Program-made: the position numbers and the translations under genes
Shown: positions 24,197 through 36,266 of the stretch, one piece after another
How positions within the stretch are numbered: position 1 is the first letter of the stretch
How the letters are laid out: each line of letters starts with the position of its first letter
Assembly (NCBI GenBank): GCA_001683735.1
Contig: LUGG01000003.1
Coordinates: 1,860,001-1,924,000 of the forward strand
Direction of reading: 5' to 3'
DNA: 64,000 bases
Source: Grifola frondosa
Taxonomy: Eukaryota > Basidiomycota > Agaricomycetes > Polyporales > Grifolaceae
Notes under the pieces: model-generated
Told to the model about the DNA's origin: nothing
Database searches by the model: none
What the model saw: the letters and a program-made list of their open reading frames with translations, nothing else

Positions 24197-24700
24197 CGTA
24201 TAGACGGCGTTTACCATATACACGTTGTTCGTGTCTCGGCCGGAGCACGATGAAAGAGCGGTGGTGTGTGCTGAGTTCATCGTTTATGGCAAGACGGGCC
24301 TGGGAGGTTGGAGAGGTGAATGGTGGTCGAATCGGCGTTGGTTTGCTAAGATTGTCTTCTGCCGGAGAGTGGCAATATTAATCCACATGTCTAATGGGGT
24401 TGCATGTGCCTCAGAGTCGGACAAATGATAGCTGTCCGTTGGCTGTCCGCTGGTCTTTGCGGCTCGCCAGGTGACCTCGATGCGGTGATGGATGAGAACT
24501 AATGGGAGGCTTGCCACTCTGCAGCCACAGAACGGCCCGAGTCGTGGTAAAATTTAAGTAGACGCCCGGTTGACTCTGAGTGACTTGATCCTCCAGCCTC
24601 GTCGGTATTTGCTTCCTTGATTGTATGTACCCCCTCCTTCTTCTTCCAAGTCCGTCATCTTCTCCCTTCTTCACAGCACATCGCCTTCTCCAGGCTTGCT
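24197..24700. other. Intergenic with pyrimidine-rich leader
   Basis: A CT-rich tract at about 24625-24680 precedes the next gene's ATG, and CACAG at its end could be a 5' UTR intron acceptor. An AT-rich patch at about 24540-24560 may be the core promoter. Confidence 0.45.
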
Positions 24701-27700
24701 ATGGCCCCCAATGGCCTCCAGCCCACCGATTACACCTGCAAGTGTCTGAATATTCGTATACGCCCACAACCGAATGAAGCTACTCATCCGCCACCGGACG
24801 GCGACTTTCAACCGGTGTATGTCGGTGATGAAGGCATCTTTGTCGTGAGTGCTATCTATGTCTTCCGTTGTATCGAAATTCACGCGCTCGTCATGTAGGC
24901 CCACAATGAAGTCACCCTTAGGAGCCGAACACGGCCCGTGCGCGCACTGGGGGACTCGAGATTAACGCGGTATATGTCGCTGACCTGCTTAATCTGCGAC
25001 ACCTTAGTCTATCGCATTCTCCAATATACATCTCCTGACCTGGACAACGATGAAGGTCCTGTCTTGCCGACAGACGACTGGGCAGAGCGGGAGATGCTCA
25101 AGAGCTCCACCGGTTGGATCGAGGTTTACAAGGACTGTCTGGTATGTACCTCCGTCATCCACCATCTTGATGCCACAGCGCATGAGCTCCATTTCTGGAT
25201 GTAACACTATGTTTGACGCTGTCACCCTGTGCGCATCGTATGAGCTCATGTCTGTCTGCGCACTTGAGCGCCTGTTCTATCTGGTGCCATGCTAACTTCT
25301 GCCGTGAAACTTAGACCGGGGAAGCCATCATACAGGCGAAATCTTCTCCGCTGTATTCGGAGATGTTAGGTTTAATGCTACCTTCTGTGACACTGTCCCC
25401 TGAGCCGGACAAGTCTGCTGAGATACCGCTTCCTCGATCCCCGACCCCTCAGGGCTCTTCCGAGAGCCCAGGCCATCATCTTCCGGCCCTACCGCCATTA
25501 TTCCTTCCTCCTCCGTTCACTCCTTCCCATCCTGTGTTTTCTCACCTCTCGTCCGTGGCGTCTGCTGAGTCTCAGAAAATACGGAATGCTGCTGAAGAGT
25601 ATATTGTTGAAGTCACTCGACAGAAGGTGGAAGAGATCCAAGCCGATGAGGCAGAACTGAAGCGCCAGGTGGAGCTGGTCTGGACGAAGTTCAAGCAAGG
25701 GCTGGAGAAGTTTGAGCAGGCTACACCTAGCCGTAAATGGTCAGGCGCAGCCTCTCGTTCAAGACATAGTAGCACGGCGACGTGGGGCACATTATCGAGT
25801 CCCGCAGTAGGGGCGGGACCCGCGTCCGTACGCATCCACGATTTCGTCCCAGGTCCGAGTCCGCCTACGAGAATATCCTCTGCGAGCCGTCAGCATGCAC
25901 AATCCGCCCTATCCACTTCGCTTGCGACGTCTTCTTTCCATTATCCAGAGGCCTTGCGCGCAGGGAGTGTGACTCCCACCTCCCGTCATTCCTCCGAGGA
26001 TTCCCAATCTCCGCCGATCCCCGATGCGAGGGCGATGTCTCCTGACCGGTCAAGTTCTACTCGCGTTATGTCTCCCTCGACTGCTTCCTCTCGGACATTC
26101 GCGATGCCCATCAATGGAGAAGCCAGTACAATACGCGAGGCCTATAGGCGCAATATGGACGAGGCCAAGGATACTGCTACCAGTTTTCGATATGTGACTG
26201 ATCTAGAGGCGAATATGGAAGAACAGCGGAGACAAACTTCCGGGGAGGACCAGCGGCGCGATGAAACCTCCAGCTCGCATGTTACCCCCAGTATTAGCGG
26301 CAGTGTCGTCGCCCGTGCGCAATCTCCGAAAGCGCACAAGAGCGCTATCAAACACTCGAGTCCTAAATCGGGATCATCAACAAAAGACAACGGTTCTCCG
26401 AACAAGGGCGAGACTACCGAAGATCATAAGGAGGGTACTTCGAAGGGCAAGAGAAAAGTCACTTTCGATGTGAAACCAGAGATCGCTATCATCAAGAACG
26501 AAAGCGAACTCGAACTCGAACCCGAGCAAGACACTGGGGTACGACATGCTGAAGGTGCGTCTTGATATGATTGGTAACACACATCGCAGATCCTCATAAT
26601 TTTTTACTTCGCTTTAGAGGCGATCTTCGATATGGAGGGTGAAGGCGGGGAGCGAGTGAAGGTCGTGGATGAGCAGCAAGCTGATAAAGCGAAGCCTGCA
26701 TCCGAACTTGTTCGGGCACCTCATCGGCCTTCCCGCACGCGGAGTGCAAATACCCTCGGTCTCCCCGCATCCTTGTCTTCTCTACGCCCGGCCTCTTTGC
26801 CTGCCCCTTCAATCTTATCTGCCTCTCGTCCCCCGTTCCCGCCGAGGAAAACACGGAGCGTTCACGGCCACAAGCAATGCGCGAATCATTGTTGTCTATC
26901 CAGACGAAGGCGGAGAATACATATCATAAAGTTAACGGCCACCATGTGGAGAAAGGTCGCGACGAAGCTCTTGGTCCTCGCGAAGCTGAGATTCTGAAGT
27001 TAGTAGCAGCGAGCACTCCCAGTCACAGGAGTGCATGGAAGAAGGACAGCAAAGCATGGCAACTATTTGTCAACCGGCGCGACCGCAAGACGGGAGATAA
27101 TGCTCCTGGGTCGATCGCCGAGGAGGAAGACAATTACCACGTCATCGATGACTTGGACCCTGTCCGACGCCGAGCCGCAGACGGGTCTTCGGAGAGTGAG
27201 AGTATGGAGGACGACGATTCTGGTCAGTGTCTTTCGGTCTCCTTGTCACTATATATATACTGAAAAGTTGCTTCGAAACAGATGACAAATGGCCTCCTTC
27301 CTACGCCCCGCCTATCGCTGCATCTCTCCCCATCCCAATTGGGCCTCTTTCCCAGCACAAACACGCGTTCGGCGTGCCTTCGTATCAACCCAAGACTTCC
27401 CTGTCTGACCGTCCTGGAATATTGGTTCCGCCGCTGCGGCACTCATCATCTGCGGCTATGCGGAAGGCATCGTATGCTGAGCGCGATCGCAGCCGTTTGA
27501 TTGATCCTGGGGCTCTTGACTTCACAGAAGAAGATGATGATGATGACGACGACGACGACGAGGATATGCAGAGCGATGCAGAAGTGGGTGGGAGGGCCCG
27601 ACAGCGTGCGCTCAGGATTCTGCAGGCGAGAAACGAGATACCAGCAGCTGGTAAGAGACGAACAGATCCCTTGGGCCCTACGTACTAACTTGCTCTCCAG

Positions 27701-27723
27701 GGATGTGGAGAAGCCTGGCGTGA
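24701..27723 (+). CDS. Uncharacterised large protein with Cys-pair N-terminal domain and coiled coil
   Basis: I do not recognise the family with confidence. The N-terminus has DYTCKCLNIRI and, after an intron, YMSLTCLICDTLVYRI: two Cys pairs set like the zinc site of the Mis18/Yippee fold (inference). A charged helix (AESQKIRNAAEEYIVEVTRQ onward to about 25725) is likely coiled coil. A long Ser/Pro-rich disordered middle follows, with SP sites (RAMSPDRSSS, RVMSPST) and a basic motif KGKRKVTFDV. The last part contains LVPPLRHSSSAAMRKASYAE, an acidic run from a GAT/GAC repeat at 27533-27563, and the conserved-looking end RQRALRILQARNE...GMWRSLA. The frame slips near 26848 (AAAA). The domain plan suggests a nuclear scaffold, but this is speculation. 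Confidence 0.65.
27533..27563 (+). repeat. GAT/GAC trinucleotide repeat coding for Asp run
   Basis: Consecutive GAT then GAC codons encode an Asp run between DFTEE and EDMQSD in the uncharacterised protein. Such repeats change length easily and could vary between strains. Confidence 0.8.
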
Positions 27724-28039
27724 ACGGTGCTGTGCTCGACCGACTCGAATTGACAGTCATATACCGTAATATTGTCTTAATCGTCTCGAATCGTCGCTGC
27801 AACGTGTACTCGCTACAAGACCCCTAACGTCCTAGCATTGCTTTGTATCCGTGCTTTCCAACGTTTTGTGTACATATCTGTATCTCTAATGCACAACTAT
27901 CAGCTAATGGGTGAATACTTCATGTCCTTTCTTCTCGGCCATTAATGGCCACGATGAATATTCACTCATGAGTGGGGTTCAAGAATTACGTTGATTATAT
28001 ATGATTTTGAATATATCGCATACACAAGTCTGCATGTTT
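27724..28039. other. Convergent intergenic / 3' UTRs
   Basis: AT-rich 3' flanks of the uncharacterised gene and the SET gene. A short inverted repeat around ggccattaatggcc at about 27938-27951 may form a weak hairpin. No coding signal. Confidence 0.45.
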
Positions 28040-29619
28040 TTACTCCAGACCCGTGGGTGGGCCGGAAGGTTCTCCAACAAGGGTGTGTCGAAGGACTTCT
28101 TCTACCTTCGACTCGTCCTTCTCAACTCCCAGTTCACTCTCGGCGCCTTCGGGAGTCTCCGAGAGGCATCGGGAACACTCACACTTGAACTTCCATCCAC
28201 GCGCGAGCTCGACCCGGCGGCGCCTTCTCGCCTCCTCAGGCGTCTCCTCCGCATGCTGGGAGACGTCCACATATGCCATAGTGAGCTCATCACCCTTCTT
28301 GATGGGGTGGGTCGCAACAAGGTGGAGCTCTGATGTCCCAGAGTTGAACAGCGGGCGAGCCGACGGTGCGCAAGAGTGTGCCAACTACAAGACAAGATTA
28401 ATGGGACCTCCGGAGCAGAGTGATTTAAATATAACGCACGTAGGATGAGACGAGATAGAGACCACACCCGGTCTGGCGCGAGGTCCCGTGCGGTGTGCGA
28501 GTCCTTTCCATGTCTTCCGGACGCTCGTCAGAGACGGGCTTCATGTGCAATGGTTAGTTTAGCAACAAATGCAAGGAAAAATTCTGGCAGTACCCTATCA
28601 TCTCTGCCACCGGCATAACAGATACCGATTGCATTGTACGCAATTTTGCCCAAGAGAATCGCATGTCTCTCGTCGGTGATACTCTTTTCCAAACCGGGGA
28701 GCGCAGAAGCCAAGACTTCGCAAAGTTTCTTGATTTCCTCATCTGATACGTTGGCGTTGATGAACCGCAGGCGCTCGATGTGGTCCGATAGGCCATACTG
28801 CTCGCCCACACCTGAGCCCTCAGGCAGCTCCGCAACGACCGGCCCACCTTTGTTAGCTGACATCTTCGCCGTCTCGATAGTTACCTGCCGTGCGACGATG
28901 CGTGCTGCGAGAAGGTGGGACGGCTTGTTCTGAGCCTTGAGGAACGCCGTGAACGTTTCTTGTGCTTGATTCCGATCGCGTTTGGTGAGCTCGTTGAGCC
29001 CGTTATCCATCTCAGGAGGTAAAACGGGCTCGAGGCCGAACAGCAGGTTCTGAGACTGCACTTTGTCCTTGACTTGGCAATCCTCCGAGCAGTAGACAGA
29101 GTCGAGACGATCAGATTCCGGGGTGATCGCCATGCCTTTCTGGATGTGGCGAAGACAGTGTGAGCAGTGCGAGCCTTTCCCTTGGAGATCAGCATCCAAA
29201 ACTGCCACGATGGGGTGTTCCTACAGGTCAAGACATAATAGAATTAGTACTGAACCCATCTGCAGAAAGATCTACCCACCTTATAGATGATATCTCCCGC
29301 CTCAAAGTCCTTCTCAGCTACTAAAATGTTCTTCAATGACCGGTTGTCTCCGGGAGCAGGCTTCACGGACACGTTCATGTTCTTGGGTGGGAAGGAATCG
29401 TAGTAACCTAACGCCCGCCGCCCGAAATCGCTCAGCTTGACTATGTACGATTGCTCTCAATTGGCACGCTCACCTTCAATACGGCGTTTCACCTAAGAGG
29501 TCCATGAAGCAACATACAAAAACAACACATATATTAGAACTGAATCGAAGATGCATCGCACAACGTAAAGCAGGATAGATGGCAGGAATAGATTGGATGA
29601 CATTGATCAACTTCTTCAT
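28040..29619 (-). CDS. SET-domain protein with MYND-like Cys cluster (SMYD/Set5-like)
   Basis: Probable protein-lysine methyltransferase of the split-SET type. Recognised exons start at VKRRIE (29474-29492) and continue VKLSDFGRRALGYYDSFPPK, ILVAEKDFEAGDIIYK and EHPIVAVLDAD. The Cys cluster is CSHCLRHIQKGM ... YCSEDCQ, inserted in SET as in SMYD proteins. GCGLYLVSSY then splices to LAHSCAPSARPLF, where the catalytic NHSC motif reads AHSC. GDELTMAYVDV and the post-SET cluster CECSRC follow. The stop is at 28040. The first exon is uncertain: ATG at 29619 (MKKLINV) is a candidate but no clean in-phase splice was found. It lies just downstream of TOM20 on the same strand. Confidence 0.75.
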
Positions 29620-29647
29620 CTTCAGCTATTGCTGAGAGACGTCGTAT

Positions 29648-30445
29648 TTAAGGAGCGCCCCCGAAGTGGCTGCCCGGGTCTGTGAGCCGGTCCCATTCCT
29701 GCGAGGATGTCTCCGAACGAGGCTCCGATCTCGTCGGGCTCGTCTCATCCTCATCCATAACAACATCCAGCTGTGAAGTATCCAGATCTGCCGGTTTGGG
29801 AGGTGAACTCACATCCAGATTGGTCAATTCCATTACAAGCTACGTAAGAAGTCGTGATATGATCAGAACCAAGTTAATTCCAGGAAATTGAACGCACCTT
29901 GAACACAGGTTCTGGAACTGTCTTTTGATAAATCATGATAAGTTCTACGGGGGATGGATAGACACGAAGGGCCCGGAAGAAGGTGAGAGCGGCTGGGAGG
30001 TGAAATTCGGGGCCTGAAGAGCAACTATTGAGTAAGCGCATATCGAGCGAGTACTTTGTGTGGACTGACCCCGAGAACAGAGTTGTTCGCCAACAGCAAC
30101 CTGATCCAGGAAGTATGTTTCCCTCTCCTCCGATGTAGGGGGCAGCTCCTCATCGCGAACCTTGAGCAATGCGGCACGTATTTCTTCTTGAGAGATAGCA
30201 TGGGCAGCTACGTGCTCCGCTACACGTTTATCTACACGTTTTTTCTCCTTCCCTGCGGGCGCAATCTCAGTATCCGCAACGGGAGCGCGGGGAATGGAAA
30301 GACACGAGGTGGACGTACGCAATTGTTTGCGAAAAGCGGTGTCGTTCCGCCGTTTGTAGTCAAAATATACTGCATATGCGACAAGGCCACTGAGGACCGT
30401 GACGGTGGCGACGGTGAAGATAGTCGATGACCGGGACATGGACAT
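29648..30445 (-). CDS. tom20: TOM20, mitochondrial import receptor subunit
   Basis: TOM20 binds presequences at the mitochondrial outer membrane. The protein opens MSMSRSSTIFTVATVTVLSG, then LVAYAVYFDYKRRND, an N-terminal membrane anchor followed by basic residues. KKRVDKRVAEHVAAHA, LPPTSEERETYFLDQVAVGE and the TPR-like segment AALTFFRALRVYPSPVELI form the receptor domain, followed by MIYQKTVPEPVFKLVMEL. The acidic C-terminal tail ends SHFGGAP. There are three introns. The start codon is 245 bases from that of the AAA ATPase on the opposite strand, so the two share a promoter region. Confidence 0.93.
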
Positions 30446-30690
30446 CGTCGACGACGGTAAAGTTTGCTTAAAGCTTTCCGAACGAGCCACCGCGGCTAAT
30501 TCCGAGACGCGCGTCATTCACGTGACATAAACGCCACACGGCATCACAAGCGCTCGAGAACCCGTGTGGCATGATGGTGGCACTGCACGCCGCAGCTCTC
30601 GTCTTAGTTCCTTCACTTCAAACCCACAGTTCTCGTCTTGTTCGCAAACGTCGAATCTAAGCCATCTCAAAGTCCGAGAGACGTATTAAT

Positions 30691-32754
30691 ATGTCTCAGC
30701 AACATACTGGCCAAAGTTTGAAAGAGCTCGAGGACGCGTTCATCAAAGTCACCTTCGAGGAAGACATCGGTTCAGAGGCGCCTCATTCTGAGACGAACGA
30801 CCCTTTCTCTGTCCCTTGGTTTGAGCAGGGTAATTGTACTTTCGTTCTCTTCAGAGTGCTCGTTTGACCTTGTGCTAGCTTCGGCCAAGTTTAGCGACCC
30901 TGCGATATTCGGGTACATCCCGTCGTCTCTTTGTAGACGCGAAATTCACTCACACTGCGCACAATGAATAGGGCTAAATACCTCCGCAACTTATATCCCA
31001 AGCACTCGGTTGTGCTTTCCAATGATTACAACATCTCCCTTCTCAGTTACCCCGGGGCTATCATCCAGCCTCTGTTTCCGTCTGACTTGATCACCAACGT
31101 GTACTTCATTCCCCTGGCACGCCATCTGTCTCAGATACCCGGCGTACTTGTTGATCAGATCAAGTTTGGATCATTCCGCCTCGCATGGGACGTGAGTACG
31201 CTACCGGCACCATATTGAATCAATCAGGTTTACTCAAATTTCATTAGAAATATGACTTTGTGTTGTATATCGTCAAGGTATTTTCTGCAGGCGCGAAATT
31301 GATTACATTGGCATTAAAATGATATCAGTACCCTCAAGGCTTCGGCGAAATAATTCAGCACTTTATCCTGCATGAAGGCCCTGAGGAGCATGCTCGTGGC
31401 TTGCTAATAGCAGCAGGGGCATGGCATGATCAGCTACATGACGAGATTCTCGTTTTTAATCAAGGGCGTTGGTACAAGGATCATAACCTGTGGACTGAAG
31501 TGCAGAAGGCAAACTGGGACGACGTCATTCTCAAGGACGAATTCAAGACCTCGCTCAAGAAAGATGTGTTTGGTTTCTTCGATTCAGAGGAGCTCTACAA
31601 GTCTTTATTTATCCCATGGAAGGTACAGTAGCTATTCGAATTAATACCAGTTTTTGAGTCTGATTTCACTTTTGTAGCGTGGCCTTATCATGTACGGCCC
31701 ACCAGGTTCGTTCATCTACCACAAATATCGAGTGATATTCAGTGTATTCAGTGTGTTCTACACAGGCAACGGTAAAACTATCAGCATGAAAGCGATCATG
31801 AAAGATAGCGATGCAAAAGGTTATGCACCTTTGTATGTGAAATCCTTTCAATTTTGGGGAGGCGAAGGAAGCCGCTATGGCGCTCGTGTTCGACAAGGCG
31901 AGACAAATGGCACCTTGCGTAGTGATCCTAGAGGACCTCGATTCTCTTATCAATGACCGCAACCGCTCCTTCTTCCTTAATCAATTGGACGGTCTGGAAG
32001 GAAACGACGGTCTGTTGTTGATCGGCTCCACCAATCACTTCGATAGGTTGGACCCTGCGTTGAACAGTCGTCCGAGCAGATTTGACCGGAAGTTGTGCGT
32101 GCGATATTCCCCCGGTATTGTCGTTCGCAAGCGTGCTGACTATTGAGAATAATCGCATAGCTTGTTCGATGATCCCGACAGGGATGAGCGTGCTCTGTAT
32201 GTAAAGTACTGGCAAGGCAAGCTGAAGAACAACAAGAGCATTTCGTTCCCAGACAGCTTGGTCGAAGAGGTTGCCGATTCCACAGATAAATTCAGCTTCG
32301 CCTACCTCAAGGAAGCTTTGTATGTCTCCTGCTCATCATCATTAACAAGCAAGCGATTCTTATGTTTTCTCCTAGCGTGGCTACTCTTGTTCTACTCGCA
32401 GGAGAGGAGGGCGAGAAGAAGTCTGAATTCCCCGTTGTCCTGAAGGCACAGATCAAGGCCCTCAGAAATCAGTTGGACAAGGGGAAAGACATTAACAGCG
32501 TTCGAATGTCGAGGGTGCCTGGATCATTCTGTGTGAATGCCACGCCCGTCACGCAACCGGTAGATAGACGCATCATGCAAGTGGACAAACGTACCGTTGG
32601 ACAAGAGAGGATTTGGGATGCCGGTGCGTTTGGTGGAGGGAGGACGTCTGGTGATATTCCCGGTCCACAACCGCAGAAGGCTGAAGGGAGGAGAGATGTC
32701 AGGTCTATGGCATTGGCTGCCGCAACACTCGGACGCCGGGCGTTCATTTCCTGA
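30691..32754 (+). CDS. AAA-family ATPase (BCS1/YjoB-like fungal group)
   Basis: The N-terminal half (SVPWFEQG, YNISLLSYPGAIIQPLFPSD, VFGFFDSEELYKSLFIPWKR) is typical of a widespread fungal AAA group whose role is not well known. The ATPase core has Walker A GPPGNGKT, split by an intron just before it, Walker B CVVILEDLDSLI, sensor-1 LLLIGSTNH and an Arg-containing RPSRFDRK. A lid domain (LVEEVADSTDKFSFAYLKEA) follows. The C-terminal region is disordered and Gly/Arg-rich. The frame is lost at the TTTT run 31852-31855; with one T fewer, SFQF continues directly into GEAKEAAMALVFDKARQMAP. I see no clear mitochondrial signal or TM, so true Bcs1 function is unlikely. Confidence 0.82.
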
Positions 32755-33443
32755 TTCTACAGAACATAAGGAATCTGTGTATAAACATGAGAGGAGGATA
32801 TGGATTGTAGTATAGGCATTCGTATGGATCATATAAGATATCTTTTGTCGAGGATCTTGTGCTGTCGGGAAATGTTTTCCGGGTGTGCGAGCAAAATTGA
32901 TGGTAGTACTGTAAATGCGGTTGCCTGGAGCGCCACACCACGTGCTCTGAGAAGCCCTTGGCTCATCCGAACTTGGCAACTCTAGATGTTCTAACCGCTG
33001 TATCGCCAACGAACGTACTCAGCTACGTATTCACATACTCCGATAGAGTGCTCCTTGATATCTGCGCCTATTCGTCGTTCAGTCGCGGGCCGCTTTGGCT
33101 CATTACAAGCAAGTTCCTGGACGTAATGATGAATCTCGTGATTACGGTGTCGCAATTGGGGAATTGTATTGAACTCTCCACATCGGCGGTTCCACTCCTT
33201 CGTCCAACATTGCGGTAACTACCCTCTAGCGCCTTGCGCGTTCTAGTTGCCTCGGCCCACGCGCGCGGATTGGGGGGCTCGGAGATATGGCCCGTGCATT
33301 CGGCACTCAAGGCGGCTTGTGTCACCCGCATCACTGTTTTATAATGACAAGCTGTGGCCATGCAGCTTCCAACGAGGTCTTCGCGTTGATTCTGTCTTTT
33401 ACTCCGCACTGCCGTCGCTCATTTCACCGAACGCCCGTCAACG
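32755..33443. other. Intergenic, GH79 promoter
   Basis: No coding signal. A TATA-like tataat at 33340-33345 lies about 100 bases upstream of the GH79 ATG. Confidence 0.5.
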
Positions 33444-35500
33444 ATGCCCTTCAATCGTAACGAGCCTGTCCTGTGGACATGTGTGCTACGTGCTCTTTGC
33501 TTCATTGTACCTTTCTATGTGTACCCATCTCTTGCCGCTGTCGATGTCTCACCCCCGTCTAATCCCCCGTCTGCTGACGCCAATGTCATATACTCCAATT
33601 TTCTTGGTATCTCCTTCGAGCTGTCTTTTATAAACTATTACTTTGGCAATAGCACTGAGCAGGTCCCTCAACCGGTGGTGGATTACTTGATCTATCTGCA
33701 CAATCGTGGATCGGGCAAGCCTCTGCGTCTGAGACTTGGGGGCAATTCCATGGACAGCTCAACCTACGATCCCTCCCAGCAGACCATCATAGAATTTACG
33801 GACCCAGCGGCGAATAGCAATGATCAGTCTGTGAGCTTCGGGCCTTCGCTTTTCGATGTCATGAATACCGTCAGCACCAGCGTTGGTGATGTGCAGTATC
33901 TGATCGGTAGGTCAACAATAATTTGGTCTCGGATGACAATGATCACTCTCTCTTCAGGTCTCAGTCTGCGAACCCCAAATAGCACGGATGTTCCATTGCT
34001 CGCCGGAGATGCGCAAAAGGCACTGGGAGACGATCTTGATGCTTTTCTTCTTGGTAATGTGAGTCTTGAATGTTGTCCAACCTCGAATTAGGTCTCATGC
34101 TTATCTACTGGCAGGAACCTGATCTTTACGCAAGTCACGGAGATAGACCTGGTCAAGCCAACTACACTGTGTCCGACTACATTGGAGTATGCACCGTTAT
34201 TCAGTTATCTTGCTAGCAAGAAATTGAACATAGCTCTATGTACCAATTTTTAGGACTACTCGGTGGTGTTCGAGAATTTGGAGCACACTGCACAAGGAGA
34301 CATACTTTCCCTTGACAAGATTGCAGGCCCTACCATCTGTTGTGCTTGGGTGAGTGGCGGCGGACCCTCGTTGAAATGTTTCCCTTACAGGACCCGCGCC
34401 TGCATGTGAAATGTGCGCTAACATGCCTTCACTTGACTGATTCTAATCTTTGTACTGCAGGACCTCGCATCCGTTTTGCAGTCTGGCTGGCTAAGCCAAT
34501 TCGCAGATGACTTGAAATATATCACGCTTCAGCACTACCCCAGGACATTTGCAGCGGGACCTACAAATACGGCATCGGTTACTACACCACACATTCCAAT
34601 GCTGTGTCTCTCGCGCAGTGGCAAGGACACGGTCTACAGGTACTCAAATCCTCGCCAACACCTAAACCGCTCCTCATGGATGAGTTCAACTCGGCGTCAT
34701 GTGGCGGGATCCCTAACATATCTAACACCTTTGCCGCCTCGCTTTGGACGTCCGACTATTCCTTGCAGATGGCTAGCGTTGGCTACGCCGGCGCTTACCT
34801 GCACACGCGCGAGCGCGGCGTGACGTATAATTTGTTCGACCCCCCAGACGCGGTAGCCGGTGGTCCGGGTGCATGGACCACAAACCCCAGCTTCTACGGG
34901 ATGCTCCCCGTCGCAGAGGCGCTGCAGTCGGGCAACGGCAGCAGGGTTGTCGATCTCAATCTGCAGAACTCAATGCAGGACAGTAACGCAACTGTTGCGG
35001 GATACGCGATCTATGACGGCATCGCATCGTCCGTGAACAGCCTTGTGTTGTTCAACTTCGCGAATGTATCGGGAGCTACGTCAGACTTCGCCCTTTCGGG
35101 ATCATTTTTCCCCGCAGCCGCGAACGTCACCGTGCGGTATCTCACCGCGCCGTCGGTGAACGAGAAGACTGATATTTCGTGGGGCGAGGAGACGTGGGCG
35201 GGCGTCACAGATGGGAAGGTTATCGCCGCCACGTCTGCAAGCACCTGGGCGGACAGAAATCCTTCATGCTCGGGTGGCTGCACGATCCAGGTGCCGGGTC
35301 CGGCAATAGCGGTGGTCTTCATCGGGACCGCGACGGCTGACTTCTCGACGCCGAACAGCACAGCGAGCGGGAGTGGGAGCAGCGGAAGTGGGTCTGGAAA
35401 CGGGGGCAATAACACGCGCACTTCGGACGCTGTGAGGTTTGGTGCCTCATTCTCATGTTCATTGGGTGTTTTCATTTCTGCTTTTGTGACTTTGCTGTAG
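33444..35500 (+). CDS. GH79 family glycosidase, beta-glucuronidase-like, secreted
   Basis: Fungal GH79 enzymes remove glucuronic acid from arabinogalactan proteins and related glycans. A hydrophobic signal peptide (VLRALCFIVPFYVYPSLAA) opens the protein. The barrel shows GISFELSFINYYFGN, PLRLRLGGNSMDSSTYD, LLGNEPD with the acid/base Glu, and LLMDEFNSASCGG with the nucleophile Glu. A C-terminal beta-sandwich with several N-glycosylation sites follows. The end has a Ser/Gly linker and a hydrophobic tail (LGVFISAFVTLL), as in GPI-anchored proteins. The frame is lost at the CCCC run 34538-34541; one extra C gives HYPQDICSGTYKYGIGYYTT and rejoins the downstream frame. Confidence 0.85.
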
Positions 35501-36266
35501 TCACTGTAGGGCGACTGTACCACAACTCAGTGCTTCCATTTATATGGTCTCGGTCGGACTGATAAGCTATGTCACCTGCTGTATACCCGTCACACTTATA
35601 ATTCAGATGCACTCTCGGATGCATACTACTTCCTTTACCGTTAGCGATCAATATTGTATGTTACAGGCAGTGTCAAAGCCTCGACCTTTGCGCTTGTATT
35701 TGAGGCTAAGTATGAGGCGTCAGTATCATACTTATTCTCAGTGCTCAGCATTCAGCTGCCGAGAGAAAACTGGTAGCACCTAATTTTGGTACGAATGTAT
35801 ACTCCAATATTTAACAACATCACCATTTTCGACTACCTTCAAACAAAAAAAAACCTGTCAAAATCATTGTACACTACCGGGACACAATTGGACAAGCGAA
35901 TACCATCTACTTACAAGGTACAATCGTTGGCAGTTGATGAGCGCTACCTTGATGAAAATGCAACGAAAATGACCATAAATTTGCTATGCATGTAGCTCGC
36001 GAGGATCTTTCTCCAGCGGTCAATCAGAAGACACGAGCCTCTCTGGATTTGGATTGGCCTTGCAAGGGGTCCGTGTGCACACCTAATTTGCCATGGTAGG
36101 CGCGAAATCACAAACATGCCCACCTGACCAATATCACCGCACCTGACACCAAATTTCCACGAATTGGTCTTGAAATCATATGCCTTGCGCAAGGATGCTT
36201 CCTATATAAGTCGTTGTTCTCCCAGACTTACAGATCACCAAGTCCATCAGCGTTCTGTGCGCCGAC
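35501..36266. other. Intergenic, promoter of P450
   Basis: AT-rich, with short random open frames only. A TATA box is listed separately at its right end. Confidence 0.5.
36203..36209 (+). promoter_or_regulatory. TATA box of the CYP63-like gene
   Basis: The sequence tatataa lies 58 bases upstream of the P450 ATG, a usual spacing for a fungal core promoter with a short leader. Confidence 0.55.

Noticed and set aside
27938..27951. Small palindrome as a terminator or regulatory hairpin
   Set aside because: Too short and isolated to support a function.
30691..32754. True mitochondrial Bcs1
   Set aside because: The AAA core is similar, but no N-terminal TM or BCS1 import segment is visible.
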